A stretch of 64,000 nucleotides of DNA from Diaphorobacter aerolatus (GTDB lineage: Bacteria; Pseudomonadota; Gammaproteobacteria; Burkholderiales; Burkholderiaceae_C). Below, piece by piece: positions 55,895 to 64,000 of this stretch (positions are counted from its first letter, which is position 1; each line of letters opens with the position of its first letter). The notes under the pieces were generated by a model. The model saw only the letters and a list, made by a program, of their open reading frames with translations. It searched no databases and was not told where the DNA came from. The stretch is from the NCBI RefSeq assembly GCF_014489535.1, contig NZ_CP060783.1, positions 3,369,501 through 3,433,500 on the forward strand. Reading direction: 5' to 3'. Made by a program: the position numbers and the translations under genes.

Positions 55895-57696
55895 ATGTTT
55901 CCGCAACGTCTGGATGCCCCTCAGGCCTACGACATCGCGAAGGCGATGATGGATGGCTTCAACCGGCACTACAAGCTGTTTCGGGCCGAGTCCGCGCGCG
56001 CCAAGCACCGTTTCGAAACGCAGGACTGGCATGGCCAGCAGCGCGCACAGCGCGAGCGCATCGAGTTCTATGATCTGCGTGTGAAGGAGTGCGTGCTGCG
56101 ACTCGACAAGGAGTTCGCCGCCGGAGCGCTGCCGATGAGCGTGTGGCAACAGGTCAAGCTGCACTACATCGGGCTGATGGTGGAACACCTGCAGCCCGAA
56201 TTGGCCGAGACCTTCTTCAATTCGGTCACCACCAAGATACTGCATCGCACGCACTTTCAGAACGATTTCATCTTCGTGCGGCCCGCTGTGAGCACGGAGT
56301 ATCTGGAAAGCAATGCGACCGGCGCACTGCCCACCTACCGCGCGTACTATCCCGAGACGCTGGAACGCCTGCCGCAGGTACTCATGCAGTTGTGCGAGCA
56401 GCTCGGTTTGCAATGCGCATTCGACGACCTTGCGCGCGATACGAACCTGCTCGCAGAGCGCATCCAGGAGCGGCTCAAGGGATTGACGCTGCGTGCAAAT
56501 TTCCAGATACAGGTGCTCTCCAACCTGTTCTACCGGAACAAGGGCGCCTATCTGGTCGGCAAGATCATCACGGGCTATACCGAGCTGGCCCTTGCGGTGC
56601 CGATTCTGCATGACGCGAGTGGCAAGCTCGTGCTGCATGCCGCGCTGTTCGGCGAGGATGACATGCACAGCCTGTTCAGTTTTGCGCGGGCCTATTTCAT
56701 GGTCGACATGGAGGTGCCGAGCGCTTATGTGCAGTTTCTGCGAACGCTGATGCCACGCAAGCCGCGCGCCGATCTCTACACCGCCATCGGTCTCGCCAAG
56801 CAGGGGAAGACGCTGTTTTACCGCGAATTCCTGCACCATCTGCGTTATTCCACCGACAAATTCCGCATTGCGCCCGGCATCAAGGGCATGGTGATGCTGG
56901 TGTTCGATCTGCCGAGTTTTCCTTATGTCTTCAAACTGATCAAGGACTATTTCCCGCGCCCAAAGAGACCACGCGCGAGCAGGTCAAGGATAAGTATTTG
57001 CTCGTGAAGCAGCACGACCGCGTGGGCCGCATGGCAGACACGCTGGAATACAGTCTGGTAGCGTTTCCGCGCGAGCGGTTCTCGGATGAGTTGATCGCGG
57101 AGATACAGAAATTCGCGCCGAGCCAGTTGGAAATCAGCGACCGCGATGGAGACGGGCAGCAAGAGGTCATCATCAGCCATCTCTATATCGAACGCCGTCT
57201 CGTGCCGCTCAACATCCATCTGCAGGAGTGCTTTGATGCAGGCCTGGCCCAGCCCGAGGCCAGGCAGCATCTGGAGCATGCGGTGGTCGAATACGGTAAC
57301 GCGATCAAGGATCTGGTGGCCGCGAACATTTTCCCCGGCGACATGCTCTGGAAGAACTTCGGCATCACACGCGGCGGCAAGGTCGTGTTCTACGACTATG
57401 ACGAGATCGAATATCTCACCGACTGCAATTTCCGGCGCGTGCCTGCGCCGCGCAACGAAGAAGACGAGATGTCGGGTGAGGTCTGGTACGCGGTGCATCC
57501 GCGCGACGTCTTTCCGGAAACCTTCGGCCCGTTTCTGCTCGGCAATGACGCCGTGCGCGAGGTCTTCATGCGCCATCACGCCGATCTGCTCGATGCGCAG
57601 TTCTGGCAGTCGCACAAGGAACGCATTCAGGCGGGTCACATGCTCGACGTCTTCCCCTACGAAGCAGAGCGCCGCCTGCGCGCGCACATCGAATAG
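55895..57696 (+). CDS. aceK: Isocitrate dehydrogenase kinase/phosphatase AceK, frameshifted in this sequence
   Basis: AceK phosphorylates isocitrate dehydrogenase to divert carbon to the glyoxylate shunt on acetate. The protein begins [20 protein letters not shown] and contains [20 protein letters not shown] and [20 protein letters not shown]. The frame breaks at the C run 56959-56961; one added C gives [19 protein letters not shown] and the remainder ([20 protein letters not shown], then [18 protein letters not shown] with the catalytic Asp). The repaired protein is about 600 residues, normal for AceK. Its usual partners aceA/aceB are not in the window. Confidence 0.9.
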
Positions 57697-57757
57697 CCAT
57701 CGCTTTCAAAACAATCCCCCATTCAACCCGTCGTCGATCTATCCCAAGGAGATACCA

Positions 57758-58951
57758 ATGAGCCAGCAACATAACGATCCCGTCGTCATCGTGAGCGCCG
57801 CGCGCACACCCATGGGCGGCTTCCAGAGCGACTTTGCCGATCTGTCGGCCAATGACCTGGGTGGCGCGGCCATCAAGGCTGCCGTGGAGCGCGCGGGCAT
57901 CAAGCCGGAGCAGGTAGAGGAAGTGCTGTTCGGCAACTGCCTGATGGCGGGCCAGGGTCAGGCACCTGCGCGCCAGGCCGGATTCAAGGGCGGTCTGCCG
58001 CAATCGACCGGCGCGGTGACGCTGTCCAAGATGTGCGGTGCCGGCATGGAAGCCACCATCCTCGCGCACGACCAACTGATTGCGGGCAGCCGCGACGTGA
58101 TGATTGCGGGCGGCATGGAGAGCATGACCAACGCGCCGTATCTGCTCAAGAAAGGCCGCGGCGGCTACCGCATGGGGCACGACAAGATCTACGACCACAT
58201 GATGCTTGACGGTCTCGAAGATGCCTACGAAGCCGGTCGCTCGATGGGCACGTTCGGCGAAGACTGCGCGGCCAAATACCACTTCACGCGCGAGCAGCAG
58301 GATGAGTTTGCCATCGCGAGCGTCCAGCGCGCGCAGGCGGCCACCGAGAGCGGCGCGTTCAAGGACGAAATCACGCCTGTCACCTTCAAGACCCGCAAGG
58401 GCGACGTCACCGTGAGCGTGGACGAAGGTCCGGCCAAGGCCAAGATCGACAAGATCAGCAGCCTCAAGCCCGCGTTCAAGAAGGACGGAACCATCACCGC
58501 AGCGTCCAGCTCCAGCATCAACGACGGCGCGGCCGCCATGGTGCTGATGCGTGAATCCACCGCAAAGCAACTGGGCTGCAAGCCGCTCGCGCGCATCGTC
58601 GCTCACGGCACGCATGCACAGGCACCCGAGTGGTTCACCACGGCCCCGGTCGGTGCCACCGAAAAGGCGCTCAAGAAGGCCGGATGGAAGGTCGAAGACG
58701 TCGATCTGTGGGAGGTGAACGAGGCCTTTGCCGTGGTGCCGATGGCGCTGATGAAGGAACTCAACATTCCTCACGACAAGGTCAACGTCAACGGTGGTGC
58801 TTGCGCACTGGGTCATCCGATTGGCGCGAGCGGCGCGCGCATTCTGGTCACGCTGATCCACGCGCTCAAGGCACGCGGGAAGAAGAAGGGCCTGGCCACG
58901 CTGTGCATTGGCGGTGGCGAAGGCACGGCGATGGCAATCGAGCTGGTTTGA
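57758..58951 (+). CDS. Acetyl-CoA acetyltransferase (thiolase)
   Basis: A 397-residue thiolase starting MSQQHNDPVVIVSAARTPMG, with an AAGGAG ribosome binding site. The nucleophile is C93 (LSKMCGAGMEA), and the C-terminal His and Cys are H353 (GACALGHPIGASG) and C383 (TLCIGGGEGTAMA). Biosynthetic/degradative acetoacetyl-CoA thiolases cannot be told apart by sequence alone; its position next to leucine and acetate genes favours acetoacetyl-CoA cleavage. Confidence 0.92.
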   Translation: MSQQHNDPVVIVSAARTPMGGFQSDFADLSANDLGGAAIKAAVERAGIKPEQVEEVLFGNCLMAGQGQAPARQAGFKGGLPQSTGAVTLSKMCGAGMEATILAHDQLIAGSRDVMIAGGMESMTNAPYLLKKGRGGYRMGHDKIYDHMMLDGLEDAYEAGRSMGTFGEDCAAKYHFTREQQDEFAIASVQRAQAATESGAFKDEITPVTFKTRKGDVTVSVDEGPAKAKIDKISSLKPAFKKDGTITAASSSSINDGAAAMVLMRESTAKQLGCKPLARIVAHGTHAQAPEWFTTAPVGATEKALKKAGWKVEDVDLWEVNEAFAVVPMALMKELNIPHDKVNVNGGACALGHPIGASGARILVTLIHALKARGKKKGLATLCIGGGEGTAMAIELV

Positions 58952-59032
58952 TCCTGCATCGTGTGAACGGGCCCTGGTGGCCTTTGCCTTAAAGTGAGCC
59001 CATGTGCAACGCGCCCAACGTAGGAGACCAGC

Positions 59033-60145
59033 ATGAGCGAAGACCTTGAGCACGAAGACGAGCAACCGGCAGCGCAGCCGCTGACGGCGCAGCAGATCGC
59101 GTCCTTCTGGCGGGATTTTTCTGGGCAGTTGGCTGCCTTGAACGCGCTGGAGCCCCGCGAATTCGTCGAGCGCGCGGGCGAGATTCTTGAGCCTTATGCT
59201 CCCGATCTGGCGCTGGAGCTTGAAGGCAATCCCAACGAGGCGGGCGCGCGGCTGGTCGTGACGGCTCACGGCAATATCGCGCAGTTCGAGAACGTGCAGG
59301 CGCTGGTGCGCGGCGCGCCGCGACTCGACGGCTATGCCGTGCAGGCGTTTCGCAGCCGCTCGCTGGGGCAGGATTTTTCGATGAACATGAACGACTTCGA
59401 ACTGTCCTGTTCCGACGTGCTTGTCGCGCACTACGACGCAGGCGGCATCGTTGGACTGGAGCTGTCGTTCGAGAAGATCGTGCCGCAAGACATGATCGAC
59501 CATGCGCGCCACATGGCGTTCATCATGCTTGACCACGTGCTTGGTGAATGGGATTTTTCCGTGCGCGTGGGGCCGGTGGAATTCGTCGATGCGTTCTCGG
59601 ACAGTGTTGCAGGCGCGGAGCCGCTGTCGGTTTTTCCCGCGATCTTCGATGCCTTTCAGCGCGACGAGCTGGGTCGAAGCTACGAATTCCCGCGCGAGGG
59701 CGACGAGCGCTGGATATCTCTCGAAGTGCGTCCGCGCGATGCGCAGGACGACGCGCCGCCCGACATCCTGACGTTTCATGATTCGGCCAATGCCTTGGCC
59801 ACGCGTGCGGACCTCTCGCATTTCCTGAGCTGGCGACTGCCGTTCGCGAGCCAGCAGGAACTCGATGCGGTTCGAGATGCGCAGGACGCGCTCGAGGCCG
59901 CGCTCAGGCAGCAGCAACGCGGCGTTCTCGCGTTCTCCCGTGTCGAGGACATGAGCACGCGCCTCGCGGCCTTTTATGTGGACGACGTGGAGCACGCAAG
60001 CGCACTCGCCGGCCGCCTCGGCGCGGAGCATGCATCAGGCTTGGAGTCTGAGCTGCACGCGACCTATGACCCTTCATGGCGCGAATTTCTCGGACTCTAT
60101 GGCGCGATCCACGCGAGTCAAGCGGGTGAGGGTGGCGACGCATGA
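59033..60145 (+). CDS. Conserved hypothetical protein, 370 aa
   Basis: A soluble, acidic protein with no signal peptide or membrane segment. I see a repeating alpha/beta character: TAQQIASFWRDFSGQLAALN at the start, then VVTAHGNIAQFENVQALVRG, then GLELSFEKIVPQDMIDHARH and a final ~90 residues (LAFSRVEDMSTRLAAFYVDD) that are weakly reminiscent of RraB-like small domains, without enough to assert it. It overlaps the next gene by 4 bp, so the two are likely made together. I do not recognise a family with confidence. Confidence 0.55.
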   Translation: MSEDLEHEDEQPAAQPLTAQQIASFWRDFSGQLAALNALEPREFVERAGEILEPYAPDLALELEGNPNEAGARLVVTAHGNIAQFENVQALVRGAPRLDGYAVQAFRSRSLGQDFSMNMNDFELSCSDVLVAHYDAGGIVGLELSFEKIVPQDMIDHARHMAFIMLDHVLGEWDFSVRVGPVEFVDAFSDSVAGAEPLSVFPAIFDAFQRDELGRSYEFPREGDERWISLEVRPRDAQDDAPPDILTFHDSANALATRADLSHFLSWRLPFASQQELDAVRDAQDALEAALRQQQRGVLAFSRVEDMSTRLAAFYVDDVEHASALAGRLGAEHASGLESELHATYDPSWREFLGLYGAIHASQAGEGGDA

Positions 60146-60768
60146 TCACCACGCTCGAACAACTGCGCACGCTCTACGCCCCACCGGCCGAGCGTGCGGT
60201 CAAGAAGCAACTCAATCATCTCGATGCGTATTGCCAGCGCATCATCGCGCTCTCGCCGTTCTGCGTGATCGCGACCGCGGGCGAGGACGGCGCATTGCTT
60301 GATGCCTCTCCGCGCGGCGGCCCCAAGGGTTTTGTCAAATGCGCCGATGCCCACCATCTGCTGGTGCCCGATGCGGGCGGCAACAACCGTCTTGATTCGC
60401 TGACCAACCTGCTTCGCGATCCACGCGTTGCCATGCTCTTTTTCGTGCCCGGTGTTGATGAAACCCTGCGCGTGAACGGCACGGCGCGATTGCGTGACGA
60501 GCCGGAGTTTCTGCACCGCTTTGACGGCGAGCGCCAGTTGCCCAGGCTGGTGATCGAGGTGCAGGTCCAGGAAGCCTATCTGCATTGCGCGAAGGCACTC
60601 ATGCGGTCCAGGCTGTGGGATGCGGGCACGCAGATCGAGCGCAGCGAATTGCCGACACTCAACGAAATCATCGTCGCGCAGATGGGTTCGAGCGCAGCGC
60701 CCGAGACGCAGGCCGACATGCTGCAGCGCTATCGCCAACAGATTGCAGACGAACAGGGAGCGGGCTGA
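60142..60768 (+). CDS. Pyridoxamine 5'-phosphate oxidase-family flavoprotein
   Basis: A 208-residue FMN-binding split-barrel protein with CVIATAGEDGALLDASPRGG, PDAGGNNRLDSLTNLLRDPR and VAMLFFVPGVDETLRVNGTA, which fit the MSMEG_1061-type PPOX group. Such proteins bind FMN or F420 and reduce varied small molecules. It overlaps the unknown 370-residue gene by 4 bp and lies 2 bp before the SDR, so the three form one unit. Confidence 0.85.
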   Translation: MITTLEQLRTLYAPPAERAVKKQLNHLDAYCQRIIALSPFCVIATAGEDGALLDASPRGGPKGFVKCADAHHLLVPDAGGNNRLDSLTNLLRDPRVAMLFFVPGVDETLRVNGTARLRDEPEFLHRFDGERQLPRLVIEVQVQEAYLHCAKALMRSRLWDAGTQIERSELPTLNEIIVAQMGSSAAPETQADMLQRYRQQIADEQGAG

Positions 60769-60770
60769 TC

Positions 60771-61442
60771 ATGTCTTCCACCGTTCTGGTGATTGGCGCG
60801 TCGCGCGGTATCGGTCTGGAGTTCGTTCGTCAGTACCGCGATGCGGGTTGGCGCGTGATCGCGACGGTACGCGATGAGGGGGCGCGCGAACGCGTTCAGG
60901 CGCTGGGTGCCGAGGTGCATTTGATCGATGTGGCGCAACCGGCCAGCGTCAGCGGGCTTGGCGGGCGGCTCGATGGCGAGCGCATCGATGTCGCGCTGTA
61001 CGTGGCCGGCGTCATTCGTCGGCCCGGTGCGCTCGTCGCGCCCACGCAGGAGGACTTTGACGCCGTCATGCACACCAACGTGCTGGGCGCGATGCAGGTG
61101 CTCACGCAGGTCGCACCGATGGTCGAGCAGGCGGGTGGAGTGTTCGCGTTTCTGTCGAGCTCGATGTCGCAGATCGGCAGCGTGCAGAGCAGCGGCTCGT
61201 GGATCTACCGGGCGAGCAAGTCCGCGCTCAACATGGTGGTGGCTGCGGCGCAGAATGACTATCCGCGTGCGACGCTCGTCACCATTGATCCCGGCTGGGT
61301 GCAAACCGACATGGGCGGCGCAAGCGCGCCCGTGAAGATCGAGGAAAGCGTGAGCGGCATGCGCAGCGTGCTGGCCTCGCTCACGCCCGGGGACAAGGGC
61401 CAGTTGCTGCATTACGACGGGCGTCGTGCGGCGCACTGGTGA
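60771..61442 (+). CDS. Short-chain dehydrogenase/reductase
   Basis: A 223-residue SDR. The Rossmann motif is VLVIGASRGIGLEFVRQY, the NAG-equivalent is LYVAGVIRRPGA (the usual Asn replaced), the catalytic Ser lies in FLSSSMSQIGS, and the Tyr-Lys pair is YRASK. The C-terminus (VTIDPGWVQTDMGG) is of the classical type. Substrate unknown. The start at 60771 is 2 bp after the PPOX stop. Confidence 0.88.
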   Translation: MSSTVLVIGASRGIGLEFVRQYRDAGWRVIATVRDEGARERVQALGAEVHLIDVAQPASVSGLGGRLDGERIDVALYVAGVIRRPGALVAPTQEDFDAVMHTNVLGAMQVLTQVAPMVEQAGGVFAFLSSSMSQIGSVQSSGSWIYRASKSALNMVVAAAQNDYPRATLVTIDPGWVQTDMGGASAPVKIEESVSGMRSVLASLTPGDKGQLLHYDGRRAAHW

Positions 61443-61490
61443 TTCGGGCCGTACACACATATCCATTTCATTTTTGAGAGAGACAGGCAG

Positions 61491-62620
61491 ATGCTGCTGA
61501 CAGAAGACCAGGAAATGATTCGCGACGCCGTGCGTCAGTTTGCGCAGGAACAACTCTGGCCGAACGCCGAGCGCTGGGACAAGGAGCACTTCTTTCCGCG
61601 CGACGTTCACAAGGGCCTTGCCGAACTGGGTGCGTATGGCATCTGCGTGCCCGAGGAGCATGGCGGCGCGGGCCTGAACTATCTTTCGCTCGCGCTGGTG
61701 CTCGAGGAGATTGCGGCGGGCGATGGTGGCACGAGCACGGTGATCAGCGTGACCAACTGCCCGTCAATGCGATTCTCATGAAGTATGGCAACGCGGCGCA
61801 AAAGAAAAAATGGCTAGAGCCACTTGCGCGCGGCGAGATGCTGGGCGCGTTCTGCCTGACCGAGCCGCATGTCGGATCGGATGCCTCATCGCTGCGCACG
61901 ACCGCGGTGAAGCAGGGCGACGAATACGTGATCAACGGCGTCAAGCAGTTCATCACCAGCGGCAAGAACGGACATGTGGCCATCGTCATCGCGGTCACCG
62001 ACAAGGGTGCGGGCAAGAAGGGCATGAGCGCGTTTCTCGTGCCTACCGATGCGCCCGGCTACGTCGTCGCACGGCTCGAAGACAAGCTGGGCCAGCACTC
62101 GAGCGACACCGCACAGATCAATTTCGACAACTGCCGCGTTCCAGCCGAGAACCTGATCGGCACGGAAGGCGAAGGCTACAAGATTGCGCTCGGCGGACTC
62201 GAGGGCGGTCGCATCGGCATCGCGGCGCAAAGCGTGGGCATGGCGCGCAGCGCATTCGAATTCGCGCTGCAATACAGCAAGGAACGCGAGAGCTTCGGCA
62301 CCGCGATCTTCAACCACCAGGCCGTGGGCTTCCGGCTGGCCGATTGCGCGGTGCAGATCGAGGCGGCACGGCAGTTGATCTGGCATGCGGCGTCGCTGCG
62401 CGACGCGGGGCGTCCGTGTTTGAAGGAGGCCGCAATGGCCAAGCTGTTCGCCAGCGAGATGGCTGAGCGGGTTTGCAGCGCTGCCATCCAGACGCTCGGT
62501 GGATATGGCGTGGTGAGCGATTTTCCGGTCGAGCGGATCTACCGTGACGTGCGTGTATGCCAGATCTATGAAGGCACGAGCGACGTGCAGAAAATCATCA
62601 TTCAACGCGCACTGGCCTGA
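61491..62620 (+). CDS. Acyl-CoA dehydrogenase, frameshifted in this sequence
   Basis: The protein begins MLLTEDQEMIRDAVRQFAQE and has the family N-terminal domain (VPEEHGGAGLNYLSLALVLE). The frame breaks at the C run 61760-61762; one added C gives SVTNCPVNAILMKYGNAAQK and continues through LTEPHVGSDASSLRTTAVKQ and DKLGQHSSDTAQINFDNCRV to the catalytic Glu in VCQIYEGTSDVQ. The repaired enzyme is about 376 residues. It oxidises a fatty or branched acyl-CoA; chain preference is not clear. Its end overlaps the convergent DUF421 gene by 19 bp. Confidence 0.9.
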
Positions 62621-63132
62621 CCGAGACGGGCGCATGCGTCAGACATCCCGTCCTTGCTCGCGCTGTCGCGGTTGCGCATCACGATGGTGATCTCGCCGTT
62701 GGTCTCGATGGTCGCCAGCTCGACCTCGTAGGTGTGCAGGCAGCCACCGGCGTGCAGCGCGGCCTTGAGATCGTCGGCCGTCAGAAGTTCTGCGGCCATG
62801 GTGGCCTGGTTGACCTTGCCGTTGGTGATCAGATTGAGCGGCTTGCCGTCGATGAGGCGCGACAGCAACCGGCTGCGGTAGGTGAGGTGCGCCATCAGGG
62901 TGTGGGCGGCGATCAGCGTGGTGGCCGAGATGAGCCCGCCGGTCAGTGAGTTGTCGCCCGCGTTCATCGAGTTCTGCACGGCGTTCGAAAGAATCAGCAG
63001 CAGGATCAGATCGAAGGGGTCGTACTGCCCGACGTTGCGTTTGCCGGTGAGGCGCAGGAACACCAGCAGGAAGGCATAGACGATCAAACCCCGAACAACG
63101 AATTCCCACCATGGCACGGCCATTGCAAACAT
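62602..63132 (-). CDS. DUF421 (YetF-like) membrane protein
   Basis: A 176-residue protein starting MFAMAVPWWEFVVRGLIVYA after an AAAGGAGGCAAC ribosome binding site, which fixes the start. Three hydrophobic segments precede a soluble domain (LLTADDLKAALHAGGCLHTY, then ITIVMRNRDSASKD), and the motif LTGKRNVGQYDPFDLILLLI is the DUF421/YetF signature. Function is unknown in the family. It is convergent with the acyl-CoA dehydrogenase gene. Confidence 0.87.
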   Translation of the reverse strand: MFAMAVPWWEFVVRGLIVYAFLLVFLRLTGKRNVGQYDPFDLILLLILSNAVQNSMNAGDNSLTGGLISATTLIAAHTLMAHLTYRSRLLSRLIDGKPLNLITNGKVNQATMAAELLTADDLKAALHAGGCLHTYEVELATIETNGEITIVMRNRDSASKDGMSDACARLGQASAR

Positions 63133-63318
63133 GAGTTGCCTCCTTTGATCATCGACGCACGCGATGCATGCCTGGCATTTTCTGCGCGCCACCGGGCGCA
63201 GGCCAAGGCGGCGATGTAGGACGGCGGCGTGTTCGTGCGCTGGGCAGATGCGCTACGCTTGAATATCGTGTCCGGCACCGGGCCGGATCGTCTTGGGCAT
63301 TGATGAATGGGTCAATAG

Positions 63319-63756
63319 ATGATGGGATCGAACCACGCTGCCTCCGCATCTGCATCGGATGCGCCATGTCCCTGTGGCCGCACGAACGCGAAGGGCAAGG
63401 CCCTGTCCCTGCGTGAATGCTGCGGGCGCTATCTTGATCGCTTCGAGACGCTTCCCGCACCCGATGCCGAGTCTCTGATGCGCTCGCGCTACACAGCGTT
63501 TGTGCGGGCAGACGCGAACTATCTCAAGGCCACCTGGCATGTCTCGCAGCGGCCTGCGGAGCTTGGTTTCGACCCGGCCACCCGGTGGCTTGGACTGGCC
63601 GTCAAGGATGCCAGACGCATCGATGACGAACACGCCGAGGTGGAGTTCGTCGCGCGCTACCGCATAGGCGGGCGAGCCGTGAGATTGCATGAACGCAGCC
63701 GCTTCGTGCGCGAAGATGACGGGCGCTGGTATTACGTCGATGGCGAACAGTACTGA
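63319..63756 (+). CDS. YchJ-like SEC-C/zinc-finger protein
   Basis: A 145-residue protein with an N-terminal CPCG-x(n)-CCGRYL zinc-binding pair (DAPCPCGRTNAKGKALS, then LRECCGRYLDR) and the conserved core SLMRSRYTAFVRADANYLKA and TWHVSQRP, as in the YchJ family. The two ATGs at 63319 and 63322 are alternative starts. Function unknown; the zinc motif suggests protein or nucleic-acid contact. Confidence 0.85.
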   Translation: MMGSNHAASASASDAPCPCGRTNAKGKALSLRECCGRYLDRFETLPAPDAESLMRSRYTAFVRADANYLKATWHVSQRPAELGFDPATRWLGLAVKDARRIDDEHAEVEFVARYRIGGRAVRLHERSRFVREDDGRWYYVDGEQY

Positions 63757-63815
63757 AGCGTCATCAGCGGCTTCTGGTTGATCCAGATCGGACGGCGCGG
63801 TGTATCTGGTAACAA

Positions 63816-63836
63816 ATACCCCTCGTCGGGGGGTAT
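63816..63836. promoter_or_regulatory. Inverted repeat upstream of the terminal lipoprotein gene
   Basis: ATACCCC and GGGGTAT face each other with a 7 bp spacer. TACCCCT also matches the NarL-type heptamer (TACYYMT), but the second half is not at the spacing NarL uses. A two-mismatch FNR-like box lies 38 bp upstream. Confidence 0.35.
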
Positions 63837-63917
63837 GGCTGTCGGCCACATTTACATACGATCGACACTCTGGATCATCAATTTGATTTACTGATTCTTT
63901 AAAACCGCCAACAACCT

Positions 63918-64000
63918 ATGAACTCCACTCAACTCACCCGACGTTCCGCAGCGCTGCTGCTCCTGGCATCTCTTGCAGCCTGCGGTGGCAGCGACGATTC
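63918..64000 (+). CDS. Lipoprotein, start only (3' partial)
   Basis: MNSTQLTRRSAALLLLASLA followed by ACGGSDD: a lipoprotein signal with lipobox Cys at about residue 22. The gene runs off the window. The reading frame is open to the last base. No Shine-Dalgarno of note precedes the ATG. Confidence 0.65.
   Translation, partial: MNSTQLTRRSAALLLLASLAACGGSDD

Overview
The window reads as chromosomal DNA of a GC-rich betaproteobacterium, most likely family Comamonadaceae. The evidence is the 16S rRNA, the Bug-type solute receptor, the tgt, priA, hemE and liu-type genes, and an intergenic palindromic element of a style I associate with Comamonas, Delftia and Acidovorax relatives. I cannot name the genus with confidence. 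I see no prophage, transposase or CRISPR array. Content is mostly core and metabolic, with one complete rRNA operon at 47.7-53.1 kb.

Layout. 0-9 kb: a partial DUF2145 protein, a membrane diguanylate cyclase, tgt, a universal stress protein, an outer-membrane phospholipase A, a small lipoprotein and a Rep helicase. 9.1-11.7 kb: the most unusual locus. A perfect FNR-type box precedes a four-gene unit (unknown protein, MglA-like small GTPase, two Roadblock/LC7 proteins) that ends in a clear intrinsic terminator. 11.7-18.2 kb: an AEC permease, a roughly 395 bp palindromic element, a periplasmic asparaginase, an M48 protease carrying a pilin-like segment, and priA. 18.2-26.4 kb: a noncoding priA-hemE gap with two consensus DnaA boxes, hemE, a CsbD-like protein, a second diguanylate cyclase, nhaA and a DsbD/ScsB-type reductase. 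26.7-38.4 kb: a Bug receptor, a MATE exporter, a creatininase-family protein, a thioesterase, a compact GST-PhzF-VOC-dehydratase operon, an aminotransferase, and a LysE exporter divergent from a MocR regulator. 38.6-45.0 kb: a chemotaxis operon (CheZ-like, cheY, cheA, cheW, cheR, cheD, cheB). 45.0-53.1 kb: uup and rrn (16S, tRNA-Ile, tRNA-Ala, 23S, 5S). 53.3-64 kb: a MerR/LiuR-type regulator with a perfect 24 bp palindromic operator in front of isovaleryl-CoA dehydrogenase, then carbonic anhydrase, aceK, a thiolase, an unknown protein with a PPOX flavoprotein, an SDR, an acyl-CoA dehydrogenase, a DUF421 protein, a YchJ-like protein and the start of a lipoprotein.

A major caution: at least a dozen conserved genes are interrupted by apparent frameshifts. 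Nearly all are repaired by adding one G or C, usually in a G/C run. The tRNA-Ala gene is also two G short, and two G runs in 16S look one short. I therefore treat most broken genes here as intact in the organism and miscalled in this sequence. The coordinates given span the repaired genes.
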